From positions 1-64,000 of the forward strand of contig NZ_FOLW01000004.1 in assembly GCF_900112475.1 (NCBI RefSeq): a DNA stretch of 64,000 nt. The letters run 5' to 3'. A model generated the notes under the pieces. It did no database searches. It saw only the letters and a program-made list of their open reading frames with translations, and was not told where the DNA came from. Source of the DNA: Pragia fontium DSM 5563 = ATCC 49100. GTDB taxonomy: Bacteria > Pseudomonadota > Gammaproteobacteria > Enterobacterales > Enterobacteriaceae. Every line of letters begins with the position of its first letter. The first letter of the stretch is position 1. Position numbers and translations under genes: made by a program. Below are positions 25,152 to 33,445 of this stretch, piece after piece.

Positions 25152-25352
25152 CTATTTGTTTTTTCTCAGTTCTGTTATCTGAATGCCACCGATTCCCCAA
25201 TTATCAGTATCAACTTCATCAATAGTGACAACGGTCGTCGCTGGGTTTTTATTAAGTACATCAACCAATAATTGCGTTACCCCTTGAATTAGCTGTTGCT
25301 TTTGTTCAGCGGTCGCACCTTCTTTAGTAATTTTGATATTAACGTAAGGCAT
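25152..25352 (-). CDS. 4-oxalocrotonate tautomerase family protein
   Basis: Small protein of 66 residues starting MPYVNIKITKEG; removal of the Met would expose the catalytic amino-terminal Pro of the tautomerase superfamily. The C-terminal half carries the conserved DNWGIGG. By eye alignment, the two arginines that bind substrate in canonical 4-oxalocrotonate tautomerase (Arg11 and Arg39) are not at the matching positions, so the real substrate may differ. It usually assembles as a hexamer. It is a lone minus-strand gene convergent with carbamate kinase and divergent from cobQ; no aromatic catabolic genes are nearby. Confidence 0.85.
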   Translation of the reverse strand: MPYVNIKITKEGATAEQKQQLIQGVTQLLVDVLNKNPATTVVTIDEVDTDNWGIGGIQITELRKNK

Positions 25353-25533
25353 TAAGGTATTCTCCAGCGTGATGATAGAAAATAGAAAGATATGGCATTC
25401 AATATAATGGCGCTAAAAATGGTTTGCACCACAAACAATCTGCCATAGGTTGAGGTGTAATGCTAAAAAACGTTATTCTTGAGCCTAAAGTTGGTTTTCA
25501 TCACGTAGATAGACGTTGATCTTAAGGTAATTC

Positions 25534-27072
25534 ATGACCGTATCAATCATGTTGCAAGGGACGGCCTCCGATGTTGGCAAAAGCGTTCTGGTAGCCGGAC
25601 TATGCCGGATCTTTTATCAGGATGGATACCGCGTTGCGCCGTTTAAATCGCAAAATATGGCATTAAATTCAGGGATCACCGCAGCCGGTGATGAGATGGG
25701 GCGTGCGCAAATATTTCAGGCGGAAGCGGCTGGCGTGGAACCTGATGTACGCATGAATCCAATATTGCTTAAGCCCAGCAGCGATATGCAGGCACAAGTG
25801 GTGTTGATGGGTAAGGTCTTTAGCAGTATGGATGCGCAGACCTACCACCATTATAAGCCACAATTAATGGCACAGATTGAGCAGGTTTACCGCAGTCTGG
25901 CGGCTGAACATGACATTATGGTGCTGGAAGGAGCCGGTAGTCCGGCCGAGATTAACCTGCGGGATCGGGATATTGTTAACATGGGAATGGCCGAGCGAAT
26001 CGACGCGCCGGTTATTTTGGTGGCAGATATCGATCGCGGAGGGGTGTTTGCATCGATTTACGGTACGCTGGCACTATTGAGTGATGATGAACGTGCGCGA
26101 GTTAAAGGCGTAATTATCAATAAGTTCAGGGGAGATATTGCGCTGCTACATTCCGGCATTGAAATGATTGAGCAAATGACTTCAGTACCGGTATTGGGCG
26201 TAATGCCATTTATTGACTTGAATATTGAAGATGAAGATAGCGTTGGCCTAAGCCAGAACAAATATCGGCAACATGGCTATGCCAAATATGATGAGCTGGA
26301 TATTGCAGTCTTACAGTTGCCATACCTATCGAATTTTACTGATTTTAATCCGTTGGCGGCCCAGCCGGATGTGCATCTGCGCTATGTGGCCTGCGGAGAA
26401 GCCATTGGTTATCCCGATCTGCTGATTATTCCCGGCAGTAAAAATACCCTGGGAGACTTAAGCTATTTGTATGAAAGCGGTTTAGATCTTGAGATAAAAC
26501 GCTTAGCGGAATTGGGGATTCCTATTCTGGGAATTTGCGGCGGTTATCAAATGTTAGGCACTAAACTGTACGATGGCATTGAGTCAGGGATAGCAGAAAT
26601 GCCGGGGTTAGGTTTGTTGGAGTGCGAAACCCGTTTTGCTCAACATAAAGTCACGACTCAAGTCGTGGGGATAACTGCATCATCCCCGCTGTTTAGTGAT
26701 GGACTGGTGGTTCAAGGCTATGAAATTCATATGGGACAAACCGTTCGAGCACCGGGCGTTAAGCCGTTCTGTCGTTTAACCTCTCGCAATAGTCAGCTTA
26801 TTCATGAAGACGATGGTGCCGTTAGCTCCTCAGGCAATGTGATGGGAAGCTATATTCACGGGATTTTTGATGAAGGGGCATTTACCCGAAGCCTGCTTAA
26901 TCAGCTACGCCAGCGTAAGGATCTCCCCCCATTGGCCGAGAATTTTTCATTTCTGGAAATGAAGCAGAAAGAATACGATAACCTGGCGATGCATATGCGA
27001 GCCCATATCGATATTGAACGTATCTATCAGATTATGGAGCAGCAAAGCGGCTGTAAGGTAAGGAAATCATGA
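25534..27072 (+). CDS. cobQ: Cobyric acid synthase (adenosylcobyric acid synthase, CobQ/CbiP)
   Basis: Glutamine-dependent amidase of 512 residues that amidates four side chains of adenosylcobyrinic acid a,c-diamide. The N-terminal P-loop-like ATP domain starts [14 protein letters not shown] (GTASDVGKS at about 9-17), followed by [11 protein letters not shown]. The C-terminal type-1-like amidotransferase domain has the nucleophile in GICGGYQML (Cys near 334) and the His in [11 protein letters not shown] (near 442). It leads a tight cob operon; cobU overlaps its stop by four bases (ATGA). No cobalamin riboswitch is recognisable in the 180 bp upstream. The earlier corrin-ring genes and cbiB are not in the window. 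Confidence 0.95.
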   Translation: MTVSIMLQGTASDVGKSVLVAGLCRIFYQDGYRVAPFKSQNMALNSGITAAGDEMGRAQIFQAEAAGVEPDVRMNPILLKPSSDMQAQVVLMGKVFSSMDAQTYHHYKPQLMAQIEQVYRSLAAEHDIMVLEGAGSPAEINLRDRDIVNMGMAERIDAPVILVADIDRGGVFASIYGTLALLSDDERARVKGVIINKFRGDIALLHSGIEMIEQMTSVPVLGVMPFIDLNIEDEDSVGLSQNKYRQHGYAKYDELDIAVLQLPYLSNFTDFNPLAAQPDVHLRYVACGEAIGYPDLLIIPGSKNTLGDLSYLYESGLDLEIKRLAELGIPILGICGGYQMLGTKLYDGIESGIAEMPGLGLLECETRFAQHKVTTQVVGITASSPLFSDGLVVQGYEIHMGQTVRAPGVKPFCRLTSRNSQLIHEDDGAVSSSGNVMGSYIHGIFDEGAFTRSLLNQLRQRKDLPPLAENFSFLEMKQKEYDNLAMHMRAHIDIERIYQIMEQQSGCKVRKS

Positions 27073-27629
27073 TTTTGATTACCGGTGGGGCTCGTAGTGG
27101 AAAAAGTCGTCTGGCTGAAAAGATGGCGAATGAACGTGCACTGAGCTACGGCGGCAATGTGCTATATATTGCTACGTCTCTGGCGACGGATGAGGAAATG
27201 TCGCAGCGTATTGCGATCCATCAACAGACGCGACCGACACATTGGCGAACCCATGAAGGTTACCGCCAATTAGGCAATGAGATTCGCCAACAGTCTGAAT
27301 ATTTTCCCGTTATCGTTTTAGAATGTATAACAACCATGTTGACCAATCTGATTTTTGAGCGGGCAGGAAACCAAGATCCTGAAATGCTGGATTACGATGA
27401 TATTGAACGTTGGTTGACCCCTCAAGTTGATGATTTATTGAAAGCCTGTAGCGAAAGTCGCAGTGATATCATCATTGTGACGAATGAGCTTGGCTGTGGC
27501 ATTGTCCCTGAATATACGCTGGCGCGTCGCTTTTTGGATATTGCGGGTCGGGTTAATCAGCAATTGGCTCAGCAGGCTGATGAGGTCCATTTTGTGGTGT
27601 CTGGTATTGATATGAAGATTAAAGGTTAA
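27069..27629 (+). CDS. cobU: Adenosylcobinamide kinase / adenosylcobinamide-phosphate guanylyltransferase
   Basis: Bifunctional enzyme of 186 residues that phosphorylates adenosylcobinamide and then transfers GMP to it. The P-loop GGARSGKS is at 6-13, the guanylylated His region is [13 protein letters not shown] near 50-62, and [28 protein letters not shown] (a family block at about 137-165) is intact. Translation is probably coupled to cobQ through a 4-bp overlap, and cobS follows after 2 bp. Confidence 0.95.
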   Translation: MILITGGARSGKSRLAEKMANERALSYGGNVLYIATSLATDEEMSQRIAIHQQTRPTHWRTHEGYRQLGNEIRQQSEYFPVIVLECITTMLTNLIFERAGNQDPEMLDYDDIERWLTPQVDDLLKACSESRSDIIIVTNELGCGIVPEYTLARRFLDIAGRVNQQLAQQADEVHFVVSGIDMKIKG

Positions 27630-27631
27630 CA

Positions 27632-28381
27632 ATGAAATACATCAAACTCTTCTTGGTTTCACTACAGTTATTGACGCGTATTCCGGTTCCCTCACGTTAT
27701 ACCGATGATGTTGATATCTCAGAGTATCACCGGATGACGGTGGTTTTCCCATTGACCGGATTAACCGTTGGCTTCATTAGTGCGTTTGTTTTTGTTTTGA
27801 CTCAGCTCTGGTGGGGTAATCTGCTGGCGGCAACCTGTGCGGTTCTGACCATGGCGATGATAACCGGCGGATTTCATCTGGATGGATTGTCTGATACGGC
27901 GGATGGCATTTTTTCTTCCCGACCACGGGAACGGATGCTAGAGATTATGCGTGACAGTCGAATAGGCGTTCAGGGCGCGCTGGCGCTGATATTTAAAACT
28001 GCACTGCACATTTTTGCCGTATATCAGATAGCCGAAAGCAAGCCTGCGGTGGTGGGGTTATTGATTATTGCTCCAGTGGTCAGCCGCTCACTCAGCGTAT
28101 TATTAATGTATCGTCAGAACTATGCGCGTGAGAGCGGAATGGGCAATCTGTTTATTGGCAAGATTGGTGGCGGTGAGTTTTATCCGGCATTGATTATTGG
28201 CGCTATTTTGGTGTTTCTGTTTATTGGTGGATATGGTGTTTTGATGGCCGCAGCAACCGGGGTTATCTTATTGCTCTACCGCGCCCTGATTCAAAATAAG
28301 CTGGGCGGGCAGACCGGGGATACGTTAGGCGCCGGTATTGAAATTGCTGAATTGCTGTTTCTGTTGTTGATGGTTCACTAG
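27632..28381 (+). CDS. cobS: Adenosylcobinamide-GDP ribazoletransferase (cobalamin synthase)
   Basis: Integral inner-membrane enzyme of 249 residues with about 6-7 TM segments that joins adenosylcobinamide-GDP to alpha-ribazole. Family motifs are LLTRIPVP near residues 14-21, the Mg-binding GGFHLDGLSDTADGIFSSRPRERMLEIMRDSRIG region (about 79-112; the acidic DGLSDTADG is the core) and GGQTGDTLGAGIEIAE near the C terminus. AAAGG precedes the ATG. It is the third gene of the cob operon, with cobC directly behind. Confidence 0.95.
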   Translation: MKYIKLFLVSLQLLTRIPVPSRYTDDVDISEYHRMTVVFPLTGLTVGFISAFVFVLTQLWWGNLLAATCAVLTMAMITGGFHLDGLSDTADGIFSSRPRERMLEIMRDSRIGVQGALALIFKTALHIFAVYQIAESKPAVVGLLIIAPVVSRSLSVLLMYRQNYARESGMGNLFIGKIGGGEFYPALIIGAILVFLFIGGYGVLMAAATGVILLLYRALIQNKLGGQTGDTLGAGIEIAELLFLLLMVH

Positions 28382-28384
28382 GTT

Positions 28385-28999
28385 ATGAGGCTGTATTTAG
28401 TTCGGCATGGTATGACTGAGATTAATCAGCGGGGTGTTTACTTCGGGTTAACCGATCATCCACTGAACGAGGAAGGTATCCGGCAGGCCGAATCACTGGC
28501 TCAGAGGCTATCGCTTATCCAGTTTGAACAGGTTATTACCAGCGGTTTGTTGCGAACTCAACAAACCGCGGCTTATATTTGCCCATTAAACCGTGAATCC
28601 CATCAGGTATTGGCAGGGTTAAATGAAATCAGCTTTGGTCAGTGGGAAGGGCGGCATTATCAAGAGTTGGAACAGAATGATGCCGAGCACTATCTTGCCT
28701 GGTGTAATGACTGGCAAGGGATCGCGCCGCCGGAGGGTGAAAGTTTTAATCAGTTCTCTCTAAGAGTTGAACAGACATTTACCGCTTGGTTGAAACAAGC
28801 TGAAGCGGCGGCCTTACAAAACGTGTTGTTGGTAGGGCACCAAGGGACATTGCGCTGTATTTTGCTTTCCCTGCTAAATATGCCTGCGGAGGCATTTTGG
28901 CACTTTACTTTCCACCATGACGCCTATAGCGTTATCGACATTCATCAGGGGCATGCCGTGATTCGACATTTGAATACTCACGGTGAGGCGACTGCCTGA
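28385..28999 (+). CDS. cobC: Adenosylcobalamin/alpha-ribazole phosphatase
   Basis: Histidine phosphatase family enzyme of 204 residues; it removes the phosphate from alpha-ribazole phosphate or from adenosylcobalamin phosphate. The phosphoenzyme His is H8 in LVRHGMTEIN, with Arg7 beside it, and the second catalytic His is in VGHQGTLRCIL near 151; GLNEISFGQWEG carries the conserved Glu. It starts 3 bp after cobS. The ribosome site is weak, so expression is probably coupled to cobS. The next gene begins 31 bp after its stop. Confidence 0.92.
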   Translation: MRLYLVRHGMTEINQRGVYFGLTDHPLNEEGIRQAESLAQRLSLIQFEQVITSGLLRTQQTAAYICPLNRESHQVLAGLNEISFGQWEGRHYQELEQNDAEHYLAWCNDWQGIAPPEGESFNQFSLRVEQTFTAWLKQAEAAALQNVLLVGHQGTLRCILLSLLNMPAEAFWHFTFHHDAYSVIDIHQGHAVIRHLNTHGEATA

Positions 29000-29030
29000 T
29001 TTCTCTTACTTCCTTAAGGTTTTCAATGTT

Positions 29031-30083
29031 ATGAGTATGCTGTCCCAGATTATTAATCAAATTCGTCCGTTAGATACGCTATCTATGCAGCAAATGACGG
29101 AGAAGCTGGATGAACTGGTCAAACCGATTGGTAGTTTGGGGCGTCTGGAGCAGCTTGCCATTCAACTTAGCGGAATATCCCGACGTACTGATATTGCCTA
29201 TCCCCGTAAACAAATCATTGTGATGGCCGCCGATCACGGCGTTTATGCTGAAGGTATTTGTCAGGCACCTCAGGCGGTTAGCCAGATTCAGATGGTGAAT
29301 ATGGTCAAAGGGAAAGCCGGGGTTAATGTATTGGCAAAACAGGCAGGCGCTGAGGTTTTATTGGTGGATTGCGGTATTGATTCAGCGCCTATTGAAGGGG
29401 TGTTAAATCATAAGGTTGCACGGGGCTCGGGCAATATTGCCAAAGAAGCCGCCATGACGCGGGATCAGGCGGTAGCACTGATTGAACGCAGTGCCGCTTT
29501 AGCTATGGAACAGGTTAATCAAGGCGTTGATTTACTCGGCGTTGGGGAACTGGGGATGGGAAATACCACCTCGGCCGCTGCGATTGTTAGCGTATTGTGT
29601 CACGCCGACCCAGATGATGCCGTAGGTATCGGGGCCAATTTAGCGCCGGGACGCCTACAACATAAAATTGATGTGGTTAGACGAGCAATTGAAATAAATC
29701 AGCCCGATGCTAAAGATGGTATCGATGTCTTAGCAAAAGTCGGTGGCTTTGAACTTGGCGGTATGGCCGGGGTGATTATTGGTGCTGCTGCGGCCGGTGT
29801 TCCTGTGGTGCTGGATGGTTTTCTGTCGTATGCGGCGGCACTGATTGCGATGCAAATAGCGCCAACGGTACATCCTTATTTGATTCCTTCTCATTGTTCT
29901 GCGGAGAAAGGGGCTCAATTAGCGCTTAATTATCTTGGTGTGCGCCCTTATCTTGATATGGAGATGCGATTAGGAGAAGGCAGCGGGGGCGCCATGATTT
30001 TGCCGATTATTGACTCAGCCTGTATGATTACTCGCCAAATGGGAACGCTATCAGAGTGTGATATCACGTTATCCATTGGCTGA
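29031..30083 (+). CDS. cobT: Nicotinate-nucleotide--dimethylbenzimidazole phosphoribosyltransferase
   Basis: Enzyme of 350 residues that activates the lower-ligand base to alpha-ribazole phosphate. KPIGSLGRLE lies near 32-41, MAADHGVYAEG near 67-77, GVGELGMGNTTSAAA in the middle, and the catalytic Glu is in LGEGSGGAM near residue 315. I chose the ATG at 29031 from family length (E. coli CobT is 359). An upstream in-frame ATG at 28983 would overlap cobC and add 16 unrelated residues. AAGG is about 12 bases upstream, slightly far, and an ATG at 29037 is possible. Last gene of the cobQUSCT operon. Confidence 0.93.
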   Translation: MSMLSQIINQIRPLDTLSMQQMTEKLDELVKPIGSLGRLEQLAIQLSGISRRTDIAYPRKQIIVMAADHGVYAEGICQAPQAVSQIQMVNMVKGKAGVNVLAKQAGAEVLLVDCGIDSAPIEGVLNHKVARGSGNIAKEAAMTRDQAVALIERSAALAMEQVNQGVDLLGVGELGMGNTTSAAAIVSVLCHADPDDAVGIGANLAPGRLQHKIDVVRRAIEINQPDAKDGIDVLAKVGGFELGGMAGVIIGAAAAGVPVVLDGFLSYAAALIAMQIAPTVHPYLIPSHCSAEKGAQLALNYLGVRPYLDMEMRLGEGSGGAMILPIIDSACMITRQMGTLSECDITLSIG

Positions 30084-30224
30084 GCAGGGATTGAAACAGG
30101 ACAAATGATTATACAGTGGCTAATATTATATCTTTTTTAGTCGATAGTGCTAACTAAGTAAAAATAGCTAATGTGTTGTTTTTTATTCGGTGTTACTAAG
30201 AAATCACCAACCTATCAATTGCTT

Positions 30225-30251
30225 ATTATTCGATCGAATAGATCGAATAAT
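30225..30251. other. AT-rich palindrome with embedded tandem repeat
   Basis: ATTATTCGATC (30225-30235) pairs perfectly with GATCGAATAAT (30241-30251). The same bases also read as two tandem copies of GATCGAATA (30232-30249). It lies between the 3' ends of cobT and luxR, so it may be a convergent terminator; the following plus-strand bases are T-rich but broken. Confidence 0.45.
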
Positions 30252-30351
30252 TTAATTTCATTAAGAGATTATTCTGAAAAATGGATAAAGACACTCATGG
30301 ACAGCTGCGATTATCCACGTTGATGATAGTTATTTTACTAAATTAAAATAG

Positions 30352-31062
30352 TTAAAGCAGATTAAGAACCATTGCTTTAACAGTAGCCGCCGTTTTATTT
30401 GAAACCGATAACTTTTTCAAAATATTGTTTACATGGAAATTAACAGTGCGATCGCTGATAGACATTAAAATTGATATTTCATTGGACGTTTTTCCTTCAG
30501 CCGTCCAGCGTAAAATATCTTTTTCTCTTTTAGTCAGTTGATAATCAAGAGTGGCCGTTTCCAGAGGCATTAAATACTCAGCCAAATGGTTATGGGCTAA
30601 TTGGGATAACCAAATAAGAGAGGGAGCCTGAAGCAGTAATGTTTTAGATGTATGATTTTGATTTGCGCTGGCAAAGGTCAACATACCCATTCTACCGTGA
30701 TTATCTTTTTGGGACTGGGATATACCGTGATGAATACCAAAAGATCTGGCTTCTTCCCAAAAATAAGGCACGTTTTTAAAAACTTCAGCTTGCCAAAACA
30801 GTACCTGCGTTGTTTGTGCACAGTGTTGAACGGTAGGATCTATTTCAATATAGCTATTGCTTGAATAGGTTGAATTCCAGTCATCGGGATAATTATTAAT
30901 AACCTGTGGCTTATTGGATGAAATGGGATACGTATGCCTCACACCGTAAGCACAGTATTCAAATCCAAGATTATTGACTGCTTTTTCTAGTGTGTTAAAG
31001 AAGGCGTCCTTATCCTTGGCTTTTGATAAATTCTCATATGTCTTATATAAATTAATTTTCAA
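30352..31062 (-). CDS. LuxR family acyl-homoserine-lactone-responsive regulator
   Basis: Quorum-sensing regulator of 236 residues. The autoinducer domain keeps the signature residues W62 and Y66 (PDDW-N3-Y), D75 and P76 (IDPTV), W90 (LFWQ) and the Gly in FGIHHGIS. The C-terminal GerE-type helix-turn-helix is at about 175-236 (LTKREKDILRWTAEGKTSNE, then VNFHVNNILKKL). I start it at the TTG at 31062 because AGGAAGG is five bases upstream and the resulting length is typical. A longer reading from 31137 would add an unrelated hydrophobic stretch. It is divergent from the DUF4902 and luxI genes, the usual arrangement for a cognate pair. The signal is probably the product of that LuxI; its acyl length cannot be read here. 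Confidence 0.92.
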   Translation of the reverse strand: MKINLYKTYENLSKAKDKDAFFNTLEKAVNNLGFEYCAYGVRHTYPISSNKPQVINNYPDDWNSTYSSNSYIEIDPTVQHCAQTTQVLFWQAEVFKNVPYFWEEARSFGIHHGISQSQKDNHGRMGMLTFASANQNHTSKTLLLQAPSLIWLSQLAHNHLAEYLMPLETATLDYQLTKREKDILRWTAEGKTSNEISILMSISDRTVNFHVNNILKKLSVSNKTAATVKAMVLNLL

Positions 31063-31220
31063 AACCCTTCCTTTGATTGCAATGCATTCATATATTACCC
31101 AGAACAGATTAAACACAGCCAGTGCATAGTATAACAACAGTATGAGTTTATTTCATATTACAGGTAGTGTATATGTCAATAAGCCAGACCGTTGATTGAA
31201 TTATACAATTATAGTTAGTG

Positions 31221-31259
31221 ACTGACTCGTTCGAGTAACTAGTATACTAATATTATAAT
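31221..31259 (+). promoter_or_regulatory. Candidate lux box and promoter of the RsaM-like/luxI genes
   Basis: A 20-bp imperfect dyad at 31221-31240 has the core ACTCG-TT-CGAGT (31225-31236) and 7 of 10 matching half-site positions. It overlaps where a -35 would be for the TATAAT at 31254-31259. This is the usual place for a LuxR-type activator site. It lies about 105 bases upstream of the DUF4902 gene. Confidence 0.5.
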
Positions 31260-31344
31260 GTAGGGCTGTAAACGAAATAAGTCCTGATAATCAATGTTGA
31301 TCACAAGTTAAAATTTTTATCAATTAAACTGCAAGGAGCTAAGA

Positions 31345-31773
31345 GTGCAAAATAAAAGAGATATCAACAAAGCCAACAGCAGTGGTAATAATGTCATCAT
31401 GGATGACCTTAGAGTTAAGGTACACATTGATTTTTTTGAACATATTGAATTTATTCATCTGCACTCTGCGGTCTATGAAGAACCGGCTAATCAGCACTTT
31501 CTTGGAGGAGTTGCAACGGTGATTAATGGCTATACCGAATGGGTGAGCCAAACATCTCCCGTGATATCAATTGGTTGGGATTGGGAATTGCGTTATGAAA
31601 ATGCGTGTTGCCAATATGTAAAAATTGGTCCGGTTTTTAGCAACGTCGTTTTTCATGCTAGTGAGTCGACGTCGCCCATTCAGGATGAAGAGGCGTGGAC
31701 CCAGCAATTGCTGGATAACAAAATCGCTCAAATAGAGTGGCAAAGCAAAACAGGACAGTATATCACTCAATAA
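31345..31773 (+). CDS. RsaM-like/DUF4902 family protein in quorum-sensing locus
   Basis: Protein of 142 residues. The block FLGGVATVINGYTEWVSQTSPVISIGWDWEL (a conserved stretch at about 52-82; core GYTEW and IGWDW) is typical of DUF4902/RsaM-type proteins, which are encoded beside luxI/luxR pairs in Burkholderia and relatives. RsaM there tunes down homoserine-lactone production. The same role is inferred here from position: it lies between the divergent luxR and luxI and is co-oriented with luxI. It has no DNA-binding motif I recognise. The start is GTG with AAGGAG six bases upstream. The match is from memory of the family and needs a profile search. Confidence 0.72.
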   Translation: MQNKRDINKANSSGNNVIMDDLRVKVHIDFFEHIEFIHLHSAVYEEPANQHFLGGVATVINGYTEWVSQTSPVISIGWDWELRYENACCQYVKIGPVFSNVVFHASESTSPIQDEEAWTQQLLDNKIAQIEWQSKTGQYITQ

Positions 31774-31870
31774 GCAACTCTTATAGCTGTTAGATCTGTC
31801 AGGTTACTATCCATAATCCAATGTTATTAATATGTTTTTCCACGCAGTTAATAATATAGGAAGACAAATT

Positions 31871-32428
31871 ATGGAATTTTTATCCGGTTCAACAAATAGC
31901 TTACCCGGTGGATTAGAAAATGAACTTGCGGCTTATCGTTATAAAGTTTTTGTGGAAAAATTAGGCTGGGAATTAGACACTCCGGTCGGATATGAAAGGG
32001 ATCAATTTGATAAACCAGAAACCATATATGTTGTTGCCAGAAATAGTAAAAAAGAGATTATTGGATGTTCCAGACTGTTACCAACCAGTGAACCTTATCT
32101 ATTGAGTGAGATTTTTCCTGAGCTATTAAATGGAACGCCTCCTCCACACTCGCCTTTTATTTGGGAAATATCAAGATTTTCGGCAATGGATCTTAAGGCT
32201 ACGAGTATGGAGAAGCAGGCGGGAAGTTCATCTTCGGCCATTGCGGTAGGATTGCTAAGAGAGTCAATCAATTATATCAAGCAGTTTAATGCGACAACAG
32301 TAATTACCGTGTCTCCGCTGGCGGTAGAACGATTAATTAAAAGAGAGGGCTATAAAGTTCACCGGGGCGGAGCGCCGATGTTAGTGGATGGACATCCGGT
32401 CATTGCCTGCGTTATTGATATTACTTAA
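31871..32428 (+). CDS. Acyl-homoserine-lactone synthase (LuxI family)
   Basis: Autoinducer synthase of 185 residues that makes an acyl-homoserine lactone from S-adenosylmethionine and an acyl carrier. The invariant LuxI residues are visible: R23 and F27 (YRYKVF), W33 (LGWEL), the acidic pair in ERDQFD (42-47), R68 (GCSRLLPT), and E99 with R102 (WEISRF). I start at the ATG at 31871 because AGGAAG lies seven bases upstream and the next residues match the family N terminus; an in-frame ATG at 31832 has no ribosome site. It follows the DUF4902 gene by 97 bp. The SRLLPT and late WEISRF pattern resembles SolI/CviI-type synthases, but the product is not predictable. Confidence 0.94.
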   Translation: MEFLSGSTNSLPGGLENELAAYRYKVFVEKLGWELDTPVGYERDQFDKPETIYVVARNSKKEIIGCSRLLPTSEPYLLSEIFPELLNGTPPPHSPFIWEISRFSAMDLKATSMEKQAGSSSSAIAVGLLRESINYIKQFNATTVITVSPLAVERLIKREGYKVHRGGAPMLVDGHPVIACVIDIT

Positions 32429-32521
32429 TCGATAAACGTTGCAATAATATCATAGCCAGTAAGGTGGTTTTTATAGAGATACCTTATTGGCTATATTGAT
32501 GATTGTTTATAAATGCGTGGG

Positions 32522-33121
32522 TTACCAGTCGATGCCTTTTCTGGCCTGTAGACCATGCTCAAACGCATGTTTTACTGAGCGCATTTCTGTCACTGTATCC
32601 GCCATTTCCACCAGGTTACGGTGGCATCCACGTCCGGTGATGATGACTGTCTGACCTGATGGGCGCTGTTGTAGTGCATCAATCAGTTCATTAAGGACAA
32701 TGTACCCATAGGTAATCATGTAGGTGATTTCATCCAATACCACTAAATCCAGTGAAGGGTCAGATAACATTCGCTTACTGTGCTGCCAGACTTCCTGAGC
32801 CGCTAAGGTATCACTCTCTTTATCTTGAGTATCCCAAGTAAAGCCGGTTGCCATGACCTGAAACTCTACGCCGTTACGTGAAAGTAAATTACGTTCACCG
32901 CATTCCCAAGTTCCTTTAATAAATTGGGTTACTGCTGCTTTCTGGCCGTGGCCAACGGCTCTGGTAACGGTACCAAACGCGGCAGTACTTTTCCCTTTAC
33001 CATTTCCGGTACAGATGATTAACAATCCTCGGTCTTCTGTGGCGGCAGCAACCCGACTATCAACCTGCTGTTTAATTTTTTGCTGACGTTGTTGGTAGCG
33101 GTCATTACTTTGGATTGTCAT
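32522..33121 (-). CDS. btuR: Cob(I)yrinic acid a,c-diamide adenosyltransferase
   Basis: Corrinoid adenosyltransferase of the CobA/CobO/BtuR family, 199 residues (E. coli BtuR 196). The P-loop GNGKGKSTAAFG is at about 39-50, the Walker-B-like LVVLDEITYMI near 125-135, and the C terminus ends KHAFEHGLQARKGIDW as in E. coli. It adds the 5'-deoxyadenosyl group to the corrin cobalt and serves both salvage and de novo cobalamin use, so it belongs functionally with the cobQUSCT operon 2.4 kb away. The quorum-sensing genes separate them. It is transcribed leftward as a single gene. Confidence 0.95.
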   Translation of the reverse strand: MTIQSNDRYQQRQQKIKQQVDSRVAAATEDRGLLIICTGNGKGKSTAAFGTVTRAVGHGQKAAVTQFIKGTWECGERNLLSRNGVEFQVMATGFTWDTQDKESDTLAAQEVWQHSKRMLSDPSLDLVVLDEITYMITYGYIVLNELIDALQQRPSGQTVIITGRGCHRNLVEMADTVTEMRSVKHAFEHGLQARKGIDW

Positions 33122-33445
33122 AATATTGTTACTCTTTTGAGAATAAGAAATGCTAAGAGTAGCAACCAGGCTGACCTTTTATCTAGTTTTATTCTACGTG
33201 GTGGTTGAAAAGCGTAGCTTTAGCCAGATAATGTTACCGTTTTGCTCAGCTTTTAGGGTATTAGATTCAGCCATTATGTATTAGGCTATATCTTGTCATA
33301 ACAGGTAAGTACCGTTAGCAGTGATTTAAGCGTGTAGTTAATTACCGGGTACAGTTTCAAAGAGCTACTATCAGGTCTGGAAAAGAGCGATATCACCAGA
33401 TCATTAATTAGACAGCAAAGGACACAGCTAAATAAGGGGTCAGAA
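33122..33445. promoter_or_regulatory. Divergent control region of btuR and tyrB
   Basis: 324 bp that must hold both promoters. I searched for a TyrR box (TGTAAA-N6-TTTACA) and found none; the nearest candidate has the wrong spacing. No strong dyad or ORF seen. AAGGGG precedes tyrB. Confidence 0.4.

Noticed and set aside
25353-25533. Possible cobalamin riboswitch upstream of cobQ
   Set aside because: The gap is too short and none of the conserved B12-box features is visible.
31063-31137. N-terminal hydrophobic extension of LuxR suggesting a membrane anchor
   Set aside because: A strong ribosome site places the start at the TTG at 31062; the extension is upstream of it and gives an atypical length.
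33122-33445. TyrR operator upstream of tyrB
   Set aside because: The only TGTA/TACA pair has the wrong spacing for a TyrR box.
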